A stretch of DNA of 64,000 nt from Aphrophora alni (taxonomy: Eukaryota > Arthropoda > Insecta > Hemiptera > Aphrophoridae): contig OY740769.1 in NCBI GenBank assembly GCA_963513935.1, positions 40,141,120 through 40,205,119 on the forward strand. The letters are read 5' to 3'. A program made the translations under genes and the position numbers. Numbering within the stretch: position 1 is the first letter of the stretch; every line of letters starts with the position of its first letter. Positions 36,341-47,058 of this stretch are shown piece by piece. The notes beneath the pieces were generated by a model that had not been told where the DNA came from, did no database searches, and saw only the letters and a program-made list of their open reading frames with translations.

Positions 36341-36459
36341 TTTGTATAGATAGGAGATACAGGCTTACCCTGGAAAGTAGTCCATAATAGTGACAAGTAT
36401 CTAGTAGTAACAACAAGGATCACTTTCCAAGGTAAGCTTTTGTCTCCTATCCATACAAA
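36341..36459. repeat. imperfect inverted repeat, about 43-bp arms
   Basis: Arms 36341-36383 and 36417-36459 pair over TTTGTAT-GATAGGAGA and GCTTACC-TGGAAAGT. A third copy of one arm lies at 37823-37868 in intron 8. Probably a small foldback family. Confidence 0.75.
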
Positions 36460-36609
36460 TCTAAATATACTATCAACAAAGTTAGTCCATAGATGAGCTG
36501 CATTATCAATATATTTGAAATCATCTAAAATTTGTTTGTATTTTGTTTATTTTTAATGCGATCTTCTAGCCTCAAATTTGGTCATGGAGAGATGAAATAG
36601 AACAACCAA

Positions 36610-36772
36610 ATAGAAAGGGAAGGATCTAAGCTAAGACCAAGTGACCCAAGAAGTGTTGTAGATCAGCTTAGACTTGGTGCTGAGTTACAAACAAATGTTT
36701 CTGCATCTGAAGCAACCCCTACCCGAGCAGCAGATAGACTATGTCAAAATTCTGTAGGACAGTGGTTATCAT
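36610..36772 (+). other. unassigned coding-like fragment
   Basis: One frame reads LRPSDPRSVVDQLRLGAELQ and SEATPTRAADRLCQNSVGQW before a stop. Base composition is less AT-rich than the intron. It is not a kinase exon, because exons 7 and 8 join in phase without it. A fragment of an unknown mobile element or a retrocopied gene is possible. Confidence 0.3.
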
Positions 36773-37410
36773 AACTGGCAGTATTATTATTCTATGAAGA
36801 GAGTATAGAGTAACTCAATATGATTTAGTATGGTGGAAATTATATAGAAAAATAGTTCAGAGTACAGTATCTATTTTTTCTTATAACATTTAAATTAATT
36901 AACCAAATGTATTTCAGCTCTTACTTTTATCAATACAGAGAGAGGATTTGGGTTCAGTTCTAATCAGAGCTCAGAAAGTTACAGTGTTAACTCAGCAATG
37001 TGAGAACAGTGTGGATCTATGATTGGTCATGAATTTTGGTTATGAAATTTAGAATTATGGGAAAGAGGGAATTTATATCTACTGACAAAACATCACCTGA
37101 CTCTAATGCTGTCTACAAACTTAGCCCCGCAACAGGTTTTTTAAAAGTAAAATATAGATGTACAAAAATGTTATATTGCAAGAAAAATATCCTACCTATG
37201 AGCTAATCACCAGAACTGAACAGAAGTCGGTATCTCTTGAAATCTGATCTGATCTTCAATAACTCCTACAAATTAACAATTAAAAAAAAATAAAATCTCA
37301 AGTAAAATCTAACTTTCTAATGTTGGTTGTGAGTATATTTGTTTTTCTTTGTTTTTTGTTTTGATAAATTATTAAAAACTAAGAATATATAAATTTTTTT
37401 TTGTTTACAG

Positions 37411-37584
37411 ATTATAATTAAGAGTGAAGATGGTATGAGACTAGTACCAGAATTATTTACAGTTCCAATGGACTTAGTAGATGCAGAATACAATAATCCT
37501 GGCAGCCAACAGCGTCTTCCTATTGGAAGATGCCCATTCATGTGGGCGCAATCATTGTACATTCTTGGCAAACTGTTACAAGAA
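37411..37584 (+). CDS. PHKA: PHKA coding exon 8
   Basis: Residues 358-415, phase 0 to 0. IIIKSEDGMRLVPELFTVPM, EYNNPGSQQRLPIGRCPFMW, AQSLYILGKLLQE. Acceptor tttacag, donor gtaagt. Confidence 0.97.
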
Positions 37585-37822
37585 GTAAGTTATTACTAAT
37601 GTATGAACTATTGTTATGTAGTATTCCATATATTTAAATTTTGTTAAAACATACAATTTTATTACTCAGCGATTATTAGGCTAATCAATTGTCAGCAATA
37701 TGTATTCCTCTTACTGATTCAGATTTAAGGTTTTGTACCAATAAATAGAATGCTTATTACAATACATGAACTACCTTAGATGACACAAGGTCTCCTATAT
37801 GACTTATAACTACATGTTTATA

Positions 37823-37868
37823 GATTTTGTATGGGTAGGACACACAGGCTTACCTTGGAAAGTGGTCC
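37823..37868 (+). repeat. copy of the intron 7 foldback arm
   Basis: TTTGTATGGGTAGGACACAC then AGGCTTACCTTGGAAAGTGG matches the left arm at 36341-36383. Confidence 0.65.
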
Positions 37869-39094
37869 TTGGTGTTACCTAGAAAACACAAATAGGAAAA
37901 CATTTAAAAAAAACTCAAGTTCTGAAATATTTTGTAAACACTGTTCACTTTCTCAATCAAAAGAATATCTGGGATGGATCTGTGTTGAGTATTAAACCAC
38001 AGACAATTTTTTTTTAAATATCCTGTTGGGAGAGGATAAAGAATGGTTTATTGAAGATTATGGTTAGAGGGTTCTCTAGATTTTGTGACCAATTGATGAG
38101 ACAGTTCTCATCTTCTTAGTTCTAAGGGGTCACCTGTGCTTTGTTGGGAATTTTTCTTTATTAGGCCTGGGTTCTTGTTTAACATAATTAAATAATCATC
38201 AGTGTTTCAGATTAGTACTAAAATATTTATTTTATTATTTATATACTCCAAATATCTTTATTATTAAATTGATTCTCTTATTATGCTAATATGAAATATT
38301 TATCTTAAATACATTGAAATCTAATTACATCTATTTTAACATACAAACACAGAATGATTCCAACTGTTGTTGTTTCATGAATCTACTTTACTTTTGAGAC
38401 CACTACTAGATCACTCTATACACAAATGTTTGCTCACCCCTTTTTCTTGTCAACCCTATTGGATATTTGGTAGGCTCTCTCTCGCTTTGTATCTACTTCA
38501 TTAAGGGCCTATATTCAATTGTGTAATGTTTGTCGGTCATCGTACTCACAAGGCAAGCATTTCAACACTTAATTATTTCGCAACGGCTAGTTCTCATTCT
38601 AGTTTTCATATGTTTCTCCTTATTCTAATATATTTATTCTATTCTTTATTTGATTACAATACATTTAATATACACAATACATACATACATAACATTTTAC
38701 AATACATACATACAATCATAATATTAACATACTACTGAATTTACAGCTTCCTATCCTTATAAAATCTAAACTAATAGGTCATGTGTCCTATTAAATTCTA
38801 ACTACATGTACATTATGTGGGCTGCTCTTAGAAGCTCACTTATAGTGAGTATGAGTGCAGCAATCCTGAATTATCCTAGATGGATCTATTACCTTTCTTC
38901 ATCTAGTCTCTCTTCTAGAACCCTCTCTTCTGTGCCTGATACTATTATAATATTTGCTCATTTCTTCTACCTTATTTTTTACAATTTTTAAGGTGAAAAA
39001 GAGGTTACTTTAACTATGTAGCAGAAGGTTTAGTAAAGTTAAAATTAGTATATTATTGTGTAGTTTTTAGTTTGATTTGTTATTTTTACGTTAA

Positions 39095-40538
39095 CACGTT
39101 CAATGCTAGAAAAAACGTTATACTATCTCCTATGGCTATAAATATAAATTATTAAATTCACTTACCCATTGCCGTATAGAGTCATGTTCTGGTATTCTGG
39201 CACCATAATTGACAGATTTTATGATGTTTTGTGATGTCAGAATTTCCGCCGCCAATAGGCGTCACTCGCTACATCAGTACTGGGGTGATGTTGCACAAAA
39301 GTCATTGTTTTAACCATTTCTGCCCTATATATAAACATGAATCATAGTTTTTAGATTTTTTCACATACATCTAAATATTTTATAATCAGAGTGTCCTCAT
39401 ATTTTAGCACTTTACAGAATATTTACACACTAATACTATATACATAGTCTATTTACAGAGTCCCTATTTGTTGAGTTACATTGAGTCGTGGTTCTTGTGA
39501 AAACATCGAACATAACATAGGCCTGGTTCACCAGGACACACTGGACATTAAAACAGCGTTTCACTTCTCTTGCTCTCTTGTGAACACATTCTGCATAGCT
39601 TTCGGTTTCGTTTTCCGGTGGCGTCTCGTGGTTCAAGCTTGGACAGTACATGGTTGGGCCTCTTCCTGGTGCTCACAGCTACTGGCGATTCTATATTCGG
39701 TAGTAGAAGTGATTTTATGACCAGGTGCCTGTAATCATAAAGCATTATCTGTTTGTCAGAGTAGGCCAGTTTGTACATAGACCATGCATTTACCATGATC
39801 ATTTGCATGACATGTACAAAAACTTTCTTATACCAGCTCAGGGTCTTTCGTTCACAGTGGTAATATGAAAGCATTTAGTCTATGTGATCTATCCCCTTCA
39901 TATTCAGATTGTATTTGATTACAGGCTAAGGTTCGTCCTTGCCAGATTTCGCTTGTTCCTGCTTATACCCATGGTGTTTTCATACTCAGTACTTAGATAA
40001 ATCTCATTTCTCTTGCCCTGCCATTTTGCTACAAGAACTCCCTCCACAGTAACGTGCCTCGGTTTCCCTTTTCTTCAGTTTTAGGTAAGTATTTCCTTCC
40101 ATTTCTCAACATACCTGTCACATACATTTTCATTGACAATAGTTTTCCAGCTAAAGGGAACCCATTATAAAAATTATCCATGAAGAGGGAGTGTCCTTTC
40201 AGTAAGTAGGAGTTCATCATTTCCATCACTACTTTAGATACATGCCCCTTACCACTAGTAATGTCTCCTTTGCCTGCATAAATCTTAATTCTAACAGTCA
40301 GGCCTTGAGGTTTGTTCAGGATGTAAAATTTAATGTCATACTTATGGCGTTTATTCTTTATGGACACTAACCTACCTCGCCACAGTACCCTGGCTTCATC
40401 AAGAGTTAGTTCCTTACTGGGGTAGTATGACGTGTACATATGTTATTGAAATAGTCAATGATACTTTCACTAAACGGCTGGTTTCCTGTGATATTTCTCC
40501 ACTAAAGAATTGAAGGTATTCTGACTCATGTGTTTTTG

Positions 40539-40578
<40 letters not shown>

Positions 40579-40990
40579 ATATAATTCATCCGTTCACCAG
40601 TAATCGTCTAAACGGCTAAGCCTTATGTGTCCTGTGTGAAACAATAAGGCTAAAAAACTTTGAACTCACCAACAGTGATGGTTTTCCACCTGTGAATTCC
40701 AGCCTGAGGCATGGTCGAGTGCCTCTAATGCATACTTGTTTGTCTCCTCCACAATTGTTTCCAAAAACACATCATCTACTAACAAAGAAAAAAAGTAGAT
40801 GGATCATTTTCATTTGGTATAGGGCAATGAAATCCTTCACTGCCAGTGTAGAGAATTTTATATAAACCATCTGTCCGAGGTTGCCATATTGGCTAATTTT
40901 GGGGTAGAATGTCTTCCTCAACGTCAAGGTCGTTATCACTTTCTTCTTCACTCAAAAGTGGATCTTCTGCAGACGTACTAGCCATATTGG
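39095..40990 (-). pseudogene. broken piggyBac transposase, copy 4
   Basis: The minus-strand frame starts near 40984 (MASTSAEDPLLSEEESDNDL, acidic). A decayed middle part (FLETIVEETNKYALEALDH-like) runs to an A37 tract at 40539-40575. The core at 40439-40029 has LTLDEARVLWRGRLVSIKNK (first Asp), KYDIKFYIL and LFMDNFYNGFPL (second Asp). After a shift, 39874-39548 has CERKTLSWYKKVFVHVMQM, and the Cys-rich tail follows (CRMC, then past a TAA, CPVCPGEPGLCYVRC and H). A possible left end, CACGTTCAATGC, follows TTAA at 39091-39094; no matching right end was found. Confidence 0.85.
40539..40575. repeat. poly(A) tract, 37 bp
   Basis: An uninterrupted A run inside the piggyBac remnant. Confidence 0.95.
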
Positions 40991-42122
40991 ACATTAGAAT
41001 ACACACAAACTTGTATATTACTCTTAAAAACAGTACTACACACGATAAACACAAAAGTCGCATGAGCCGGAAACGATTGCATCACAATGAAGATGGATGC
41101 CTCTAGACTGATGTTTCCCTCTTCACTGACTTCTCCGTATTGTCCATTCCAAAACAAAATATCAAAATTTTACTGATTATATTCCAATCATTTATCGGAA
41201 GTTTAAAAAAACCTGAGCTTGTTAAAAGGCCAGATAAAAGTTTGAACTCTTTTAGAGCTTGATAAAAGCTTAATCTCGTCAAAAAGCTCAGCTTTATTTA
41301 TGCGAGACTCGGCTTAAATTAAAAACCAGAGCTTGCACAACCTTAACATTTAGGGCTTAAAAACTAATGTGGGATTAGACTAGATTTTAAAACTGTGTGA
41401 TAAAAATAGCAGTCATTTAAAAAGAAACAGTTTGGAATAGAAAGAGCAAGTTTATACTAGCAGTGAAGAATAGAAAATATCACAAAACTTACTCATGTTT
41501 AAATTTCAATCTAAGTGAATAGGAGTATTTTGATTGTAATAATAATAACCTTAAGATACAAGAAATAAAATGGACTTAAGAGTAGGCTAGATAGAATTAA
41601 TTAATTTAACTTACAAATCACAGATTTAGGTGGGAAATTATTTGTGTTCTTTATGTAATAAGGGAGTTAATCAAGATGTGTACCATTGATTCTATATTCT
41701 TTCATTTTAGAAAGTCTTATTTTAATAAAATAATTTTAGATAATTCAGAGTTCAAGGAACTCTTACTAAGATTATTTACTAAGAGATTATGTCTTACTAA
41801 GTAAATACCTTGAGTAAGCTTGGCATTATGATGGACCTTGATAGAGAGTTTTATTTTTGCTAATATTTATATTGGATTTGTATTATGTTAAGTTTAGTTA
41901 TAAGGAATGTATGTGTGCATGAGTGAAATTTAATCAAGTTTGTGTTAATTGTTTTATATTTTTTATTTATGTAATGGTTGAATCTAAACAAGTTTGTTTG
42001 GTTTAAATAAAATAAGTCATCTGTTAATGTTGCCAACCTAGCAGATTGTCACAGATAATATTCTATATAATATTAGAATTTAATCATTAATTGTAATGAT
42101 ATAAAATGGTAAATAAATCATA

Positions 42123-42146
42123 TATTATTATTATTATTATTATTAT
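42123..42146. repeat. (ATT)n microsatellite
   Basis: About eight ATT units, some 100 bp before exon 9. Confidence 0.85.
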
Positions 42147-42245
42147 TTTTCACTTTTTTCTTAATGTGTTTTAACATTAGAGTTAATATCTCTAATATGT
42201 GTTAATATTTAATGTATTCTTACAAGGATTTTTCCCCCTTCTTAG

Positions 42246-42459
42246 CACTTTCTGGCAGTGGGTGAGCTAGACCCGTTAAATCGTCGCTTATGTTCAGAGA
42301 AGAAGCCTGATGTTGTTGTGCAAGTTGTAATACTAGCTGAAGATAATGAAATAAGAGATAAATTGGCACAACATGACATTCATGTTCAGACTATAGCAGA
42401 AGTTGCACCAGTCGAAGTACAGCCTGCTAGAGTACTTAGTCATTTATATACATATCTCG
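42246..42459 (+). CDS. PHKA: PHKA coding exon 9
   Basis: Residues 416 to the first base of codon 487 (214 nt). [60 protein letters not shown]. Acceptor cttag, donor gtaagt, phase 1. Confidence 0.97.
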
Positions 42460-43002
42460 GTAAGTCAGTGGTGTTATAATGTAAAGATTTGTGAAAGGAG
42501 AGTTATGTAATGTGTATAACTGTGAGTATGTTTCCTCCTTGGCAAAATTATATGAAATTGGAGTGCATTTTCTTATTGGAAACATACTAATGAAACACAC
42601 AGAGGTGAGAAGTGTTACATAATTATGTTAAAGCCATTACTTAAAAGAGGAAAACCTGTGTTTGTTTCTCTCTCGAATATTCACAATGAGCATGCTGACA
42701 AATTGAACGTTGATATCACACCTAAATATATGTAATTCGAGAAATACTTCATCGCATACATATCCTGTCTTTAAATATAAATTTGATAAACTATACTCTA
42801 TTGCAAGAGTTGTAACATTGAATAACTTACTTCCACGATCATGTGTATACAGCATGTTGTTTGATCCAGCTTTTAAAAACTAACTATTCTCTTAATTTTT
42901 TTTTCCTCATGCAATGTGAAAAACATGTGATTACACATCTTAGAATTAGCATTATGATTGTATCTAGATAAATACCTTATATTAGTAGTCAGAGCAATTC
43001 TT

Positions 43003-43068
43003 GTTATTGTATATCACTACAGCTGTTTCGCCGATCACAGTCGGCTTCGTCAGGTGCAGGACACTTAA
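43003..43068 (-). ncRNA. hammerhead ribozyme motif, PLE minus copy
   Basis: Mirror image of 45270-45335 with the same core bases (TTTCGCCGA and TCGGCTTCGTCAG on the plus strand). Confidence 0.75.
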
Positions 43069-43233
43069 ATAAAACACATAAACACGACACTGAACATATA
43101 CGACACTAAAAACATTGTTTTAAAATATTCGGAGGCTAGCTCTTCGTTAAATTTTACACTAAAATTGTCCGGGTGTGGCCACATCATTATTCGTTCGTTT
43201 CCGGATGGATACTGAAGATAAGATTGATGATAG

Positions 43234-44254
43234 TTAACTGCCGTGGAGGTCCATTTGTTTATTCAGAGATAAGATTATATCGTAGATCGGGTTGGCTGCG
43301 AAGTTCAATTTCTCATTGAGAAGTATGTTGGGATGTTTCTTTTGGGTGATGTATATATTATATTCCTCCAATACGTCGAGACGGTGTCCCTTCCTCTCAT
43401 TATGAATGATGTCAAGATTGGTATTGATATTAGTGTAATTATGATTGGTGTTTATCAAATGTTCGGCAAAATTGGAAGTATGTTTGGAGAGATGATTTTT
43501 ATGTGACGGTAAATGTTCTTTAAACCTTTGTGTAAAGGATCTGCCAGTTTGACCTATATAAATTTTTTCGCAGTCGTCACACTTGAGTTTGTATACTCCA
43601 CTATTGTCAAATTTATTGATAATATTTGGTTTTATCTTGGTTTTAAGGATGTTATTCAGGCTATTGGAGGTTCGGTATGCCAAGTTGAAACCATGTTTAC
43701 GGAATATGTTGTTTGTCGGACGGTCCAGAATGTGGTTATATTTAATTGGTACGAATTTTCTGTTTTCTTTTTTTGCTGTAGGTTGGAATATATTATTGCG
43801 ATCGCTAATTTTCTTTTTATGTTTATATATTAGTTTGTCTATTATCTCTGTTTTGAAACCATTTGCGTTTGCTATTTGCTTTATTATCGCTATTTCATTT
43901 TTTAGATCATTTTGGCTCATAGGTGTGCTAAGTGCCCTGTATACGAAACTGTTGTACGCGGCCAGCTTGTGTGATTGTGGGTGATAAGAACTATTGTGAA
44001 TGGTATGATCAGTTTGGGTTGGTTTTCTATAGATTTTAAATATGTGTTTATTATTATGCTTAGATATTGTTAAATCAAGGTAGTTTAGGCTATTGTTGGT
44101 TTCCACTTCAGAGGTGAAGCTTAATAATGAGTGTATGTTGTTCAAATAATTGGTGAACAAATCTATCTGTCTTCTTGTGCCATCGAATAGACAAATTATA
44201 TCGTCCACGTAGCGGTGGTAATATATGATGTTTTTTGAGAATTTGTTTGTTAGG
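43234..44254 (-). pseudogene. PLE reverse transcriptase/GIY-YIG fragment, minus copy
   Basis: About 340 residues open to a stop at 43234. It starts within the RT domain: IIYYHRYVDDIICLFDG contains the YVDD catalytic box. An RT thumb and linker follow, then the PLE-specific GIY-YIG endonuclease, with KLKCDDCEKIYIGQTGRSFT and QRFKEHLPSHKNHLSKHTSN. The N-terminal half of the protein is absent, so it is 5'-truncated, but the surviving frame is undamaged. Only a TTG, not an ATG, begins the open stretch, and it starts inside the other copy, so this is not an independent gene. Confidence 0.9.
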
Positions 44255-45104
44255 CTACCTTGATTTAACAATATCTAAGCATAATAATAAACACATATTT
44301 AAAATCTATAAAAAACCAACCCAAACTGATCATACCATTCACAATAGTTCTTATCACCCACAATCACACAAGCTGGCCGCGTACAACAGTTTCGTATACA
44401 GGGCACTTAGCACACCTATGAGCCAAAATGATCTAAAAAATGAAATAGCGATAATAAAGCAAATAGCAAACGCAAATGGTTTCAAAACAGAGATAATAGA
44501 CAAACTAATATATAAACATAAAAAGAAAATTAGCGATCGCAATAATATATTCCAACCTACAGCAAAAAAAGAAAACAGAAAATTCGTACCAATTAAATAT
44601 AACCACATTCTGGACCGTCCGACAAACAACATATTCCGTAAACATGGTTTCAACTTGGCATACCGAACCTCCAATAGCCTGAATAACATCCTTAAAACCA
44701 AGATAAAACCAAATATTATCAATAAATTTGACAATAGTGGAGTATACAAACTCAAGTGTGACGACTGCGAAAAAATTTATATAGGTCAAACTGGCAGATC
44801 CTTTACACAAAGGTTTAAAGAACATTTACCGTCACATAAAAATCATCTCTCCAAACATACTTCCAATTTTGCCGAACATTTGATAAACACCAATCATAAT
44901 TACACTAATATCAATACCAATCTTGACATCATTCATAATGAGAGGAAGGGACACCGTCTCGACGTATTGGAGGAATATAATATATACATCACCCAAAAGA
45001 AACATCCCAACATACTTCTCAATGAGAAATTGAACTTCGCAGCCAACCCGATCTACGATATAATCTTATCTCTGAATAAACAAATGGACCTCCACGGCAG
45101 TTAA
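44255..45104 (+). pseudogene. PLE GIY-YIG fragment, plus copy
   Basis: The same protein from YLDLTISKHNN onward, lacking the YVDD box because truncation is about 171 bp further in. The GIY-YIG domain (IYIGQTGRSFTQRFKEH) is complete and the stop at 45104 mirrors 43234. Undamaged frame, no start codon of its own. Confidence 0.9.
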
Positions 45105-45269
45105 CTATCATCAATCTTATCTTCAGTATCCATCCGGAAACGAACGAATAATGATGTGGCCACACCCGGACAATTTTAGTGTAAAATTTAACGAAGAGCT
45201 AGCCTCCGAATATTTTAAAACAATGTTTTTAGTGTCGTATATGTTCAGTGTCGTGTTTATGTGTTTTAT

Positions 45270-45335
45270 TTAAGTGTCCTGCACCTGACGAAGCCGACTG
45301 TGATCGGCGAAACAGCTGTAGTGATATACAATAAC
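45270..45335 (+). ncRNA. hammerhead ribozyme motif, PLE plus copy
   Basis: Core strand CTGACGA (45285-45291), one extra A, stem II GCCGA-loop CTGTGA-TCGGC, then GAAA (45309-45312), palindromic stem III ACAGCTGT, then A as cleavage base and GTG pairing with CAC upstream (stem I, 3 bp, then an internal loop; TTATT and AATAA further out can pair). This is the short-stem-III type I form reported in Penelope-like elements, in the expected place after the GIY-YIG frame. Activity was not tested. Confidence 0.75.
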
Positions 45336-46153
45336 AAGAATTGCTCTGACTACTAATATAAGGTATTTATCTAGATATATACATTCAGCAATTCAAAAGC
45401 GAAAAATATAAAATCAATTTGGTTTTATAAGAATATAACATTATGATTGCCTCTCCCCTCACAAAAACTTAGAATAGATAAAACACATTCATTATATAAA
45501 TGTAGTCCATCCAAGGAGCCCACCATTTATAATATTTTAGTTATTAATTGTTGATTAATGAAAAGGTATTCTAAATTTATAATTTACTATAATAAAGAAC
45601 ATGCAAATCAAGTAGATGGATTTTGTTGGATCAGCGTGAGGTCACCAAAGGGGAGGAGAAGATGCAGTCGGAGTGGCTAGAGTAAATCAATCCGTGCGGA
45701 GAGCTAAATCGGGTTGGACGCACTTCCGGCATGGCCACGACCTAAATTTATTAACATGTTTTTTTCCCCCGAAAAAGGGGACTTAGATAGATATTTTTAC
45801 TTAGTAAATATGAAACATTGCAGATTAAATTAAATTAAGTAACTGAAATAAAACTCTAGATCATTTAACACTAAACTTGCGTTCCATATAATTTAATTAT
45901 CGCCTGAGACCGCATCCTTGTTGCCATCCTGACAAGAATTCGGATGTCAATGTGGCTGCAGTCTCCGGGCAGCAGAGGACTTCCGATATTCTTACAGGGG
46001 TCTTCAGCTGCCAAAAAGCGAGCGACGAGTTAGAAGTAGGATTGAATTCTGGTGCTTTTGGGATTGGCACAATTACACGCAACACAAGTTTAGTCAATTA
46101 TAAAACTAGGTACAATACCTGCCTTTGGTCTTATTCCAATCCAGAAATCACTT

Positions 46154-46203
46154 GGTGATTACCGCGGTTTCGCGTAACCTACGTACCCATCTTCAGATCA
46201 CAG
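46154..46203 (-). ncRNA. hammerhead ribozyme motif, second PLE
   Basis: On the minus strand: GTGAT, core CTGAAGA (46196-46190), extra T, stem II GGGTA-TACGC (one mismatch) with a 7-base loop, GAAA (46171-46168), palindrome ACCGCGGT as stem III, A as cleavage base, then ATCAC pairing with GTGAT (5 bp stem I). All core bases are present. It lies downstream, on the same strand, of a PLE GIY-YIG fragment but differs in sequence from the other PLE hammerhead. Confidence 0.7.
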
Positions 46204-46411
46204 AAATTACACAAATCCCATCATTATGTGGTCGTCAAATATGTTATAAGTTACACAAAATAAAAGTCACAAAAACACGCATCACGAAACACACTTAAAA
46301 CACTTTTTAAAAAACATTTGAAATATTGATTAGGCCTAATCACACTAACCAGTCACAGGTAAACGTTTAATGTGACTGCCGTGGCGAGGTTAAGAGTCTA
46401 TCCATTACTCT

Positions 46412-46670
46412 TGATTAAACCTTATCAATTTGGGTTGGGTTACAATCTTGCCATCTGATCAGTGTATCGAACACAATATTCGCCGGGAAGGAAACCTTGT
46501 CATTTAATAAATGTTTATTTTCTATTTTTGCTGCTTTATAAATAGCAAACTCTTCCCATGAGTCCATATAACGGCCCTTCCTACATATGTGTAGTATGTC
46601 CATGTTTTGGGAAAAATCTGTATAACTATGGTTGTTATTAATGAGATGGTCTGCGAAATTAATGGTCTGC
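46412..46670 (-). pseudogene. second PLE fragment (end of GIY-YIG protein)
   Basis: Minus-strand frame: INFADHLINNNHSYTDFSQN, MDILHICRKGRYMDSWEEFA, IYKAAKIENKHLLNDKVSFP. It aligns with the end of the other PLE protein (NFAEHLINTNHNYTNINTNL, LDVLEEYNIYITQKKHPNIL), so it is the C-terminal region of a different PLE family. Upstream it is cut off by a piggyBac-type fragment near 46675. Confidence 0.75.
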
Positions 46671-46689
46671 GAGATGGACTGTAACTTCT

Positions 46690-47058
46690 AATTCCAGGAA
46701 GACCAGTATCAATTTGTGTATGTGTACGTGGCTGTACCACAAAGTCATTTTCTGGCTGATCAAAGCCGAGAAAGTCTTCTTCGTCAGCAGACCCTACCAC
46801 ACCAGTAACTTGGGCGATAACATCATCCTCAAAAGACATCTCATGGGATGTGTCTTCGGAACTTTCATCACATTCACTGCCTACAGGGTAGTCTTCACCA
46901 GCAGACGGATCGTCTTCAAAAGTTAGAGACCTCATTTAATGGTATGCCCTTGGGGGAGAAGTTGTTACATCATCGAAATGACCTTCGAGGTCTGACAACT
47001 CAGGGTCCATTACAATATCACTGAGGTTGTCAAACACGGCTAAATTCCGGGATGCCAT
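46690..47058 (-). pseudogene. piggyBac N-terminal fragment, copy 5
   Basis: Starts MASRNLAVFDNLSDIVMDPE at 47058, has a stop near 46936, then MRSLTFEDDPSAGEDYPVGS and DEEDFLGFDQPENDF. An acidic N-terminus like those of the other piggyBac copies, with no catalytic core. It ends where PLE sequence begins; an open frame of 137 codons (46522-46935) runs across the junction and is a chance fusion. Confidence 0.5.

Larger units (their letters stand above)
36066..37410 (+). other. PHKA intron 7
   Basis: 1,345 bp. Contains an imperfect inverted repeat (36341-36459) and a coding-like but unassigned stretch (36610-36772). Confidence 0.85.
37585..42245 (+). other. PHKA intron 8
   Basis: 4,661 bp. Holds the third copy of the small foldback arm (37823-37868) and a broken piggyBac (39095-40990). 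The stretches 37870-39090 and 41110-42245 show no gene; an ATT microsatellite lies at 42123-42146. Confidence 0.85.
42961..45438. mobile_element. Penelope-like element, inverted double insertion
   Basis: Two 5'-truncated copies lie head to head. Arms 42961-44083 and 44255-45377 are 1,123 bp each; identical translations at mirrored coordinates (sum 88338) indicate near-complete identity. The 171-bp spacer 44084-44254 belongs to the minus copy only, so the plus copy is shorter at its 5' end. CATTATGATTG occurs directly before the left arm (42950-42960) and again at 45439-45449, after a 61-bp tail, as a target-site duplication. One duplication around both copies means one integration event. Each arm ends with a hammerhead ribozyme motif. 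It lies in an intron in both orientations and would form a very long RNA hairpin if transcribed. Confidence 0.9.

Noticed and set aside
42637..42855. 72-codon minus-strand frame with some transposase-like flavour
   Set aside because: No motif that I could name; composition is explained by AT-rich intron sequence.
43583..43984. Open frames of 133 and 106 codons opposite the PLE genes, present twice
   Set aside because: They are antisense shadows of the PLE frame, duplicated because the locus is palindromic.
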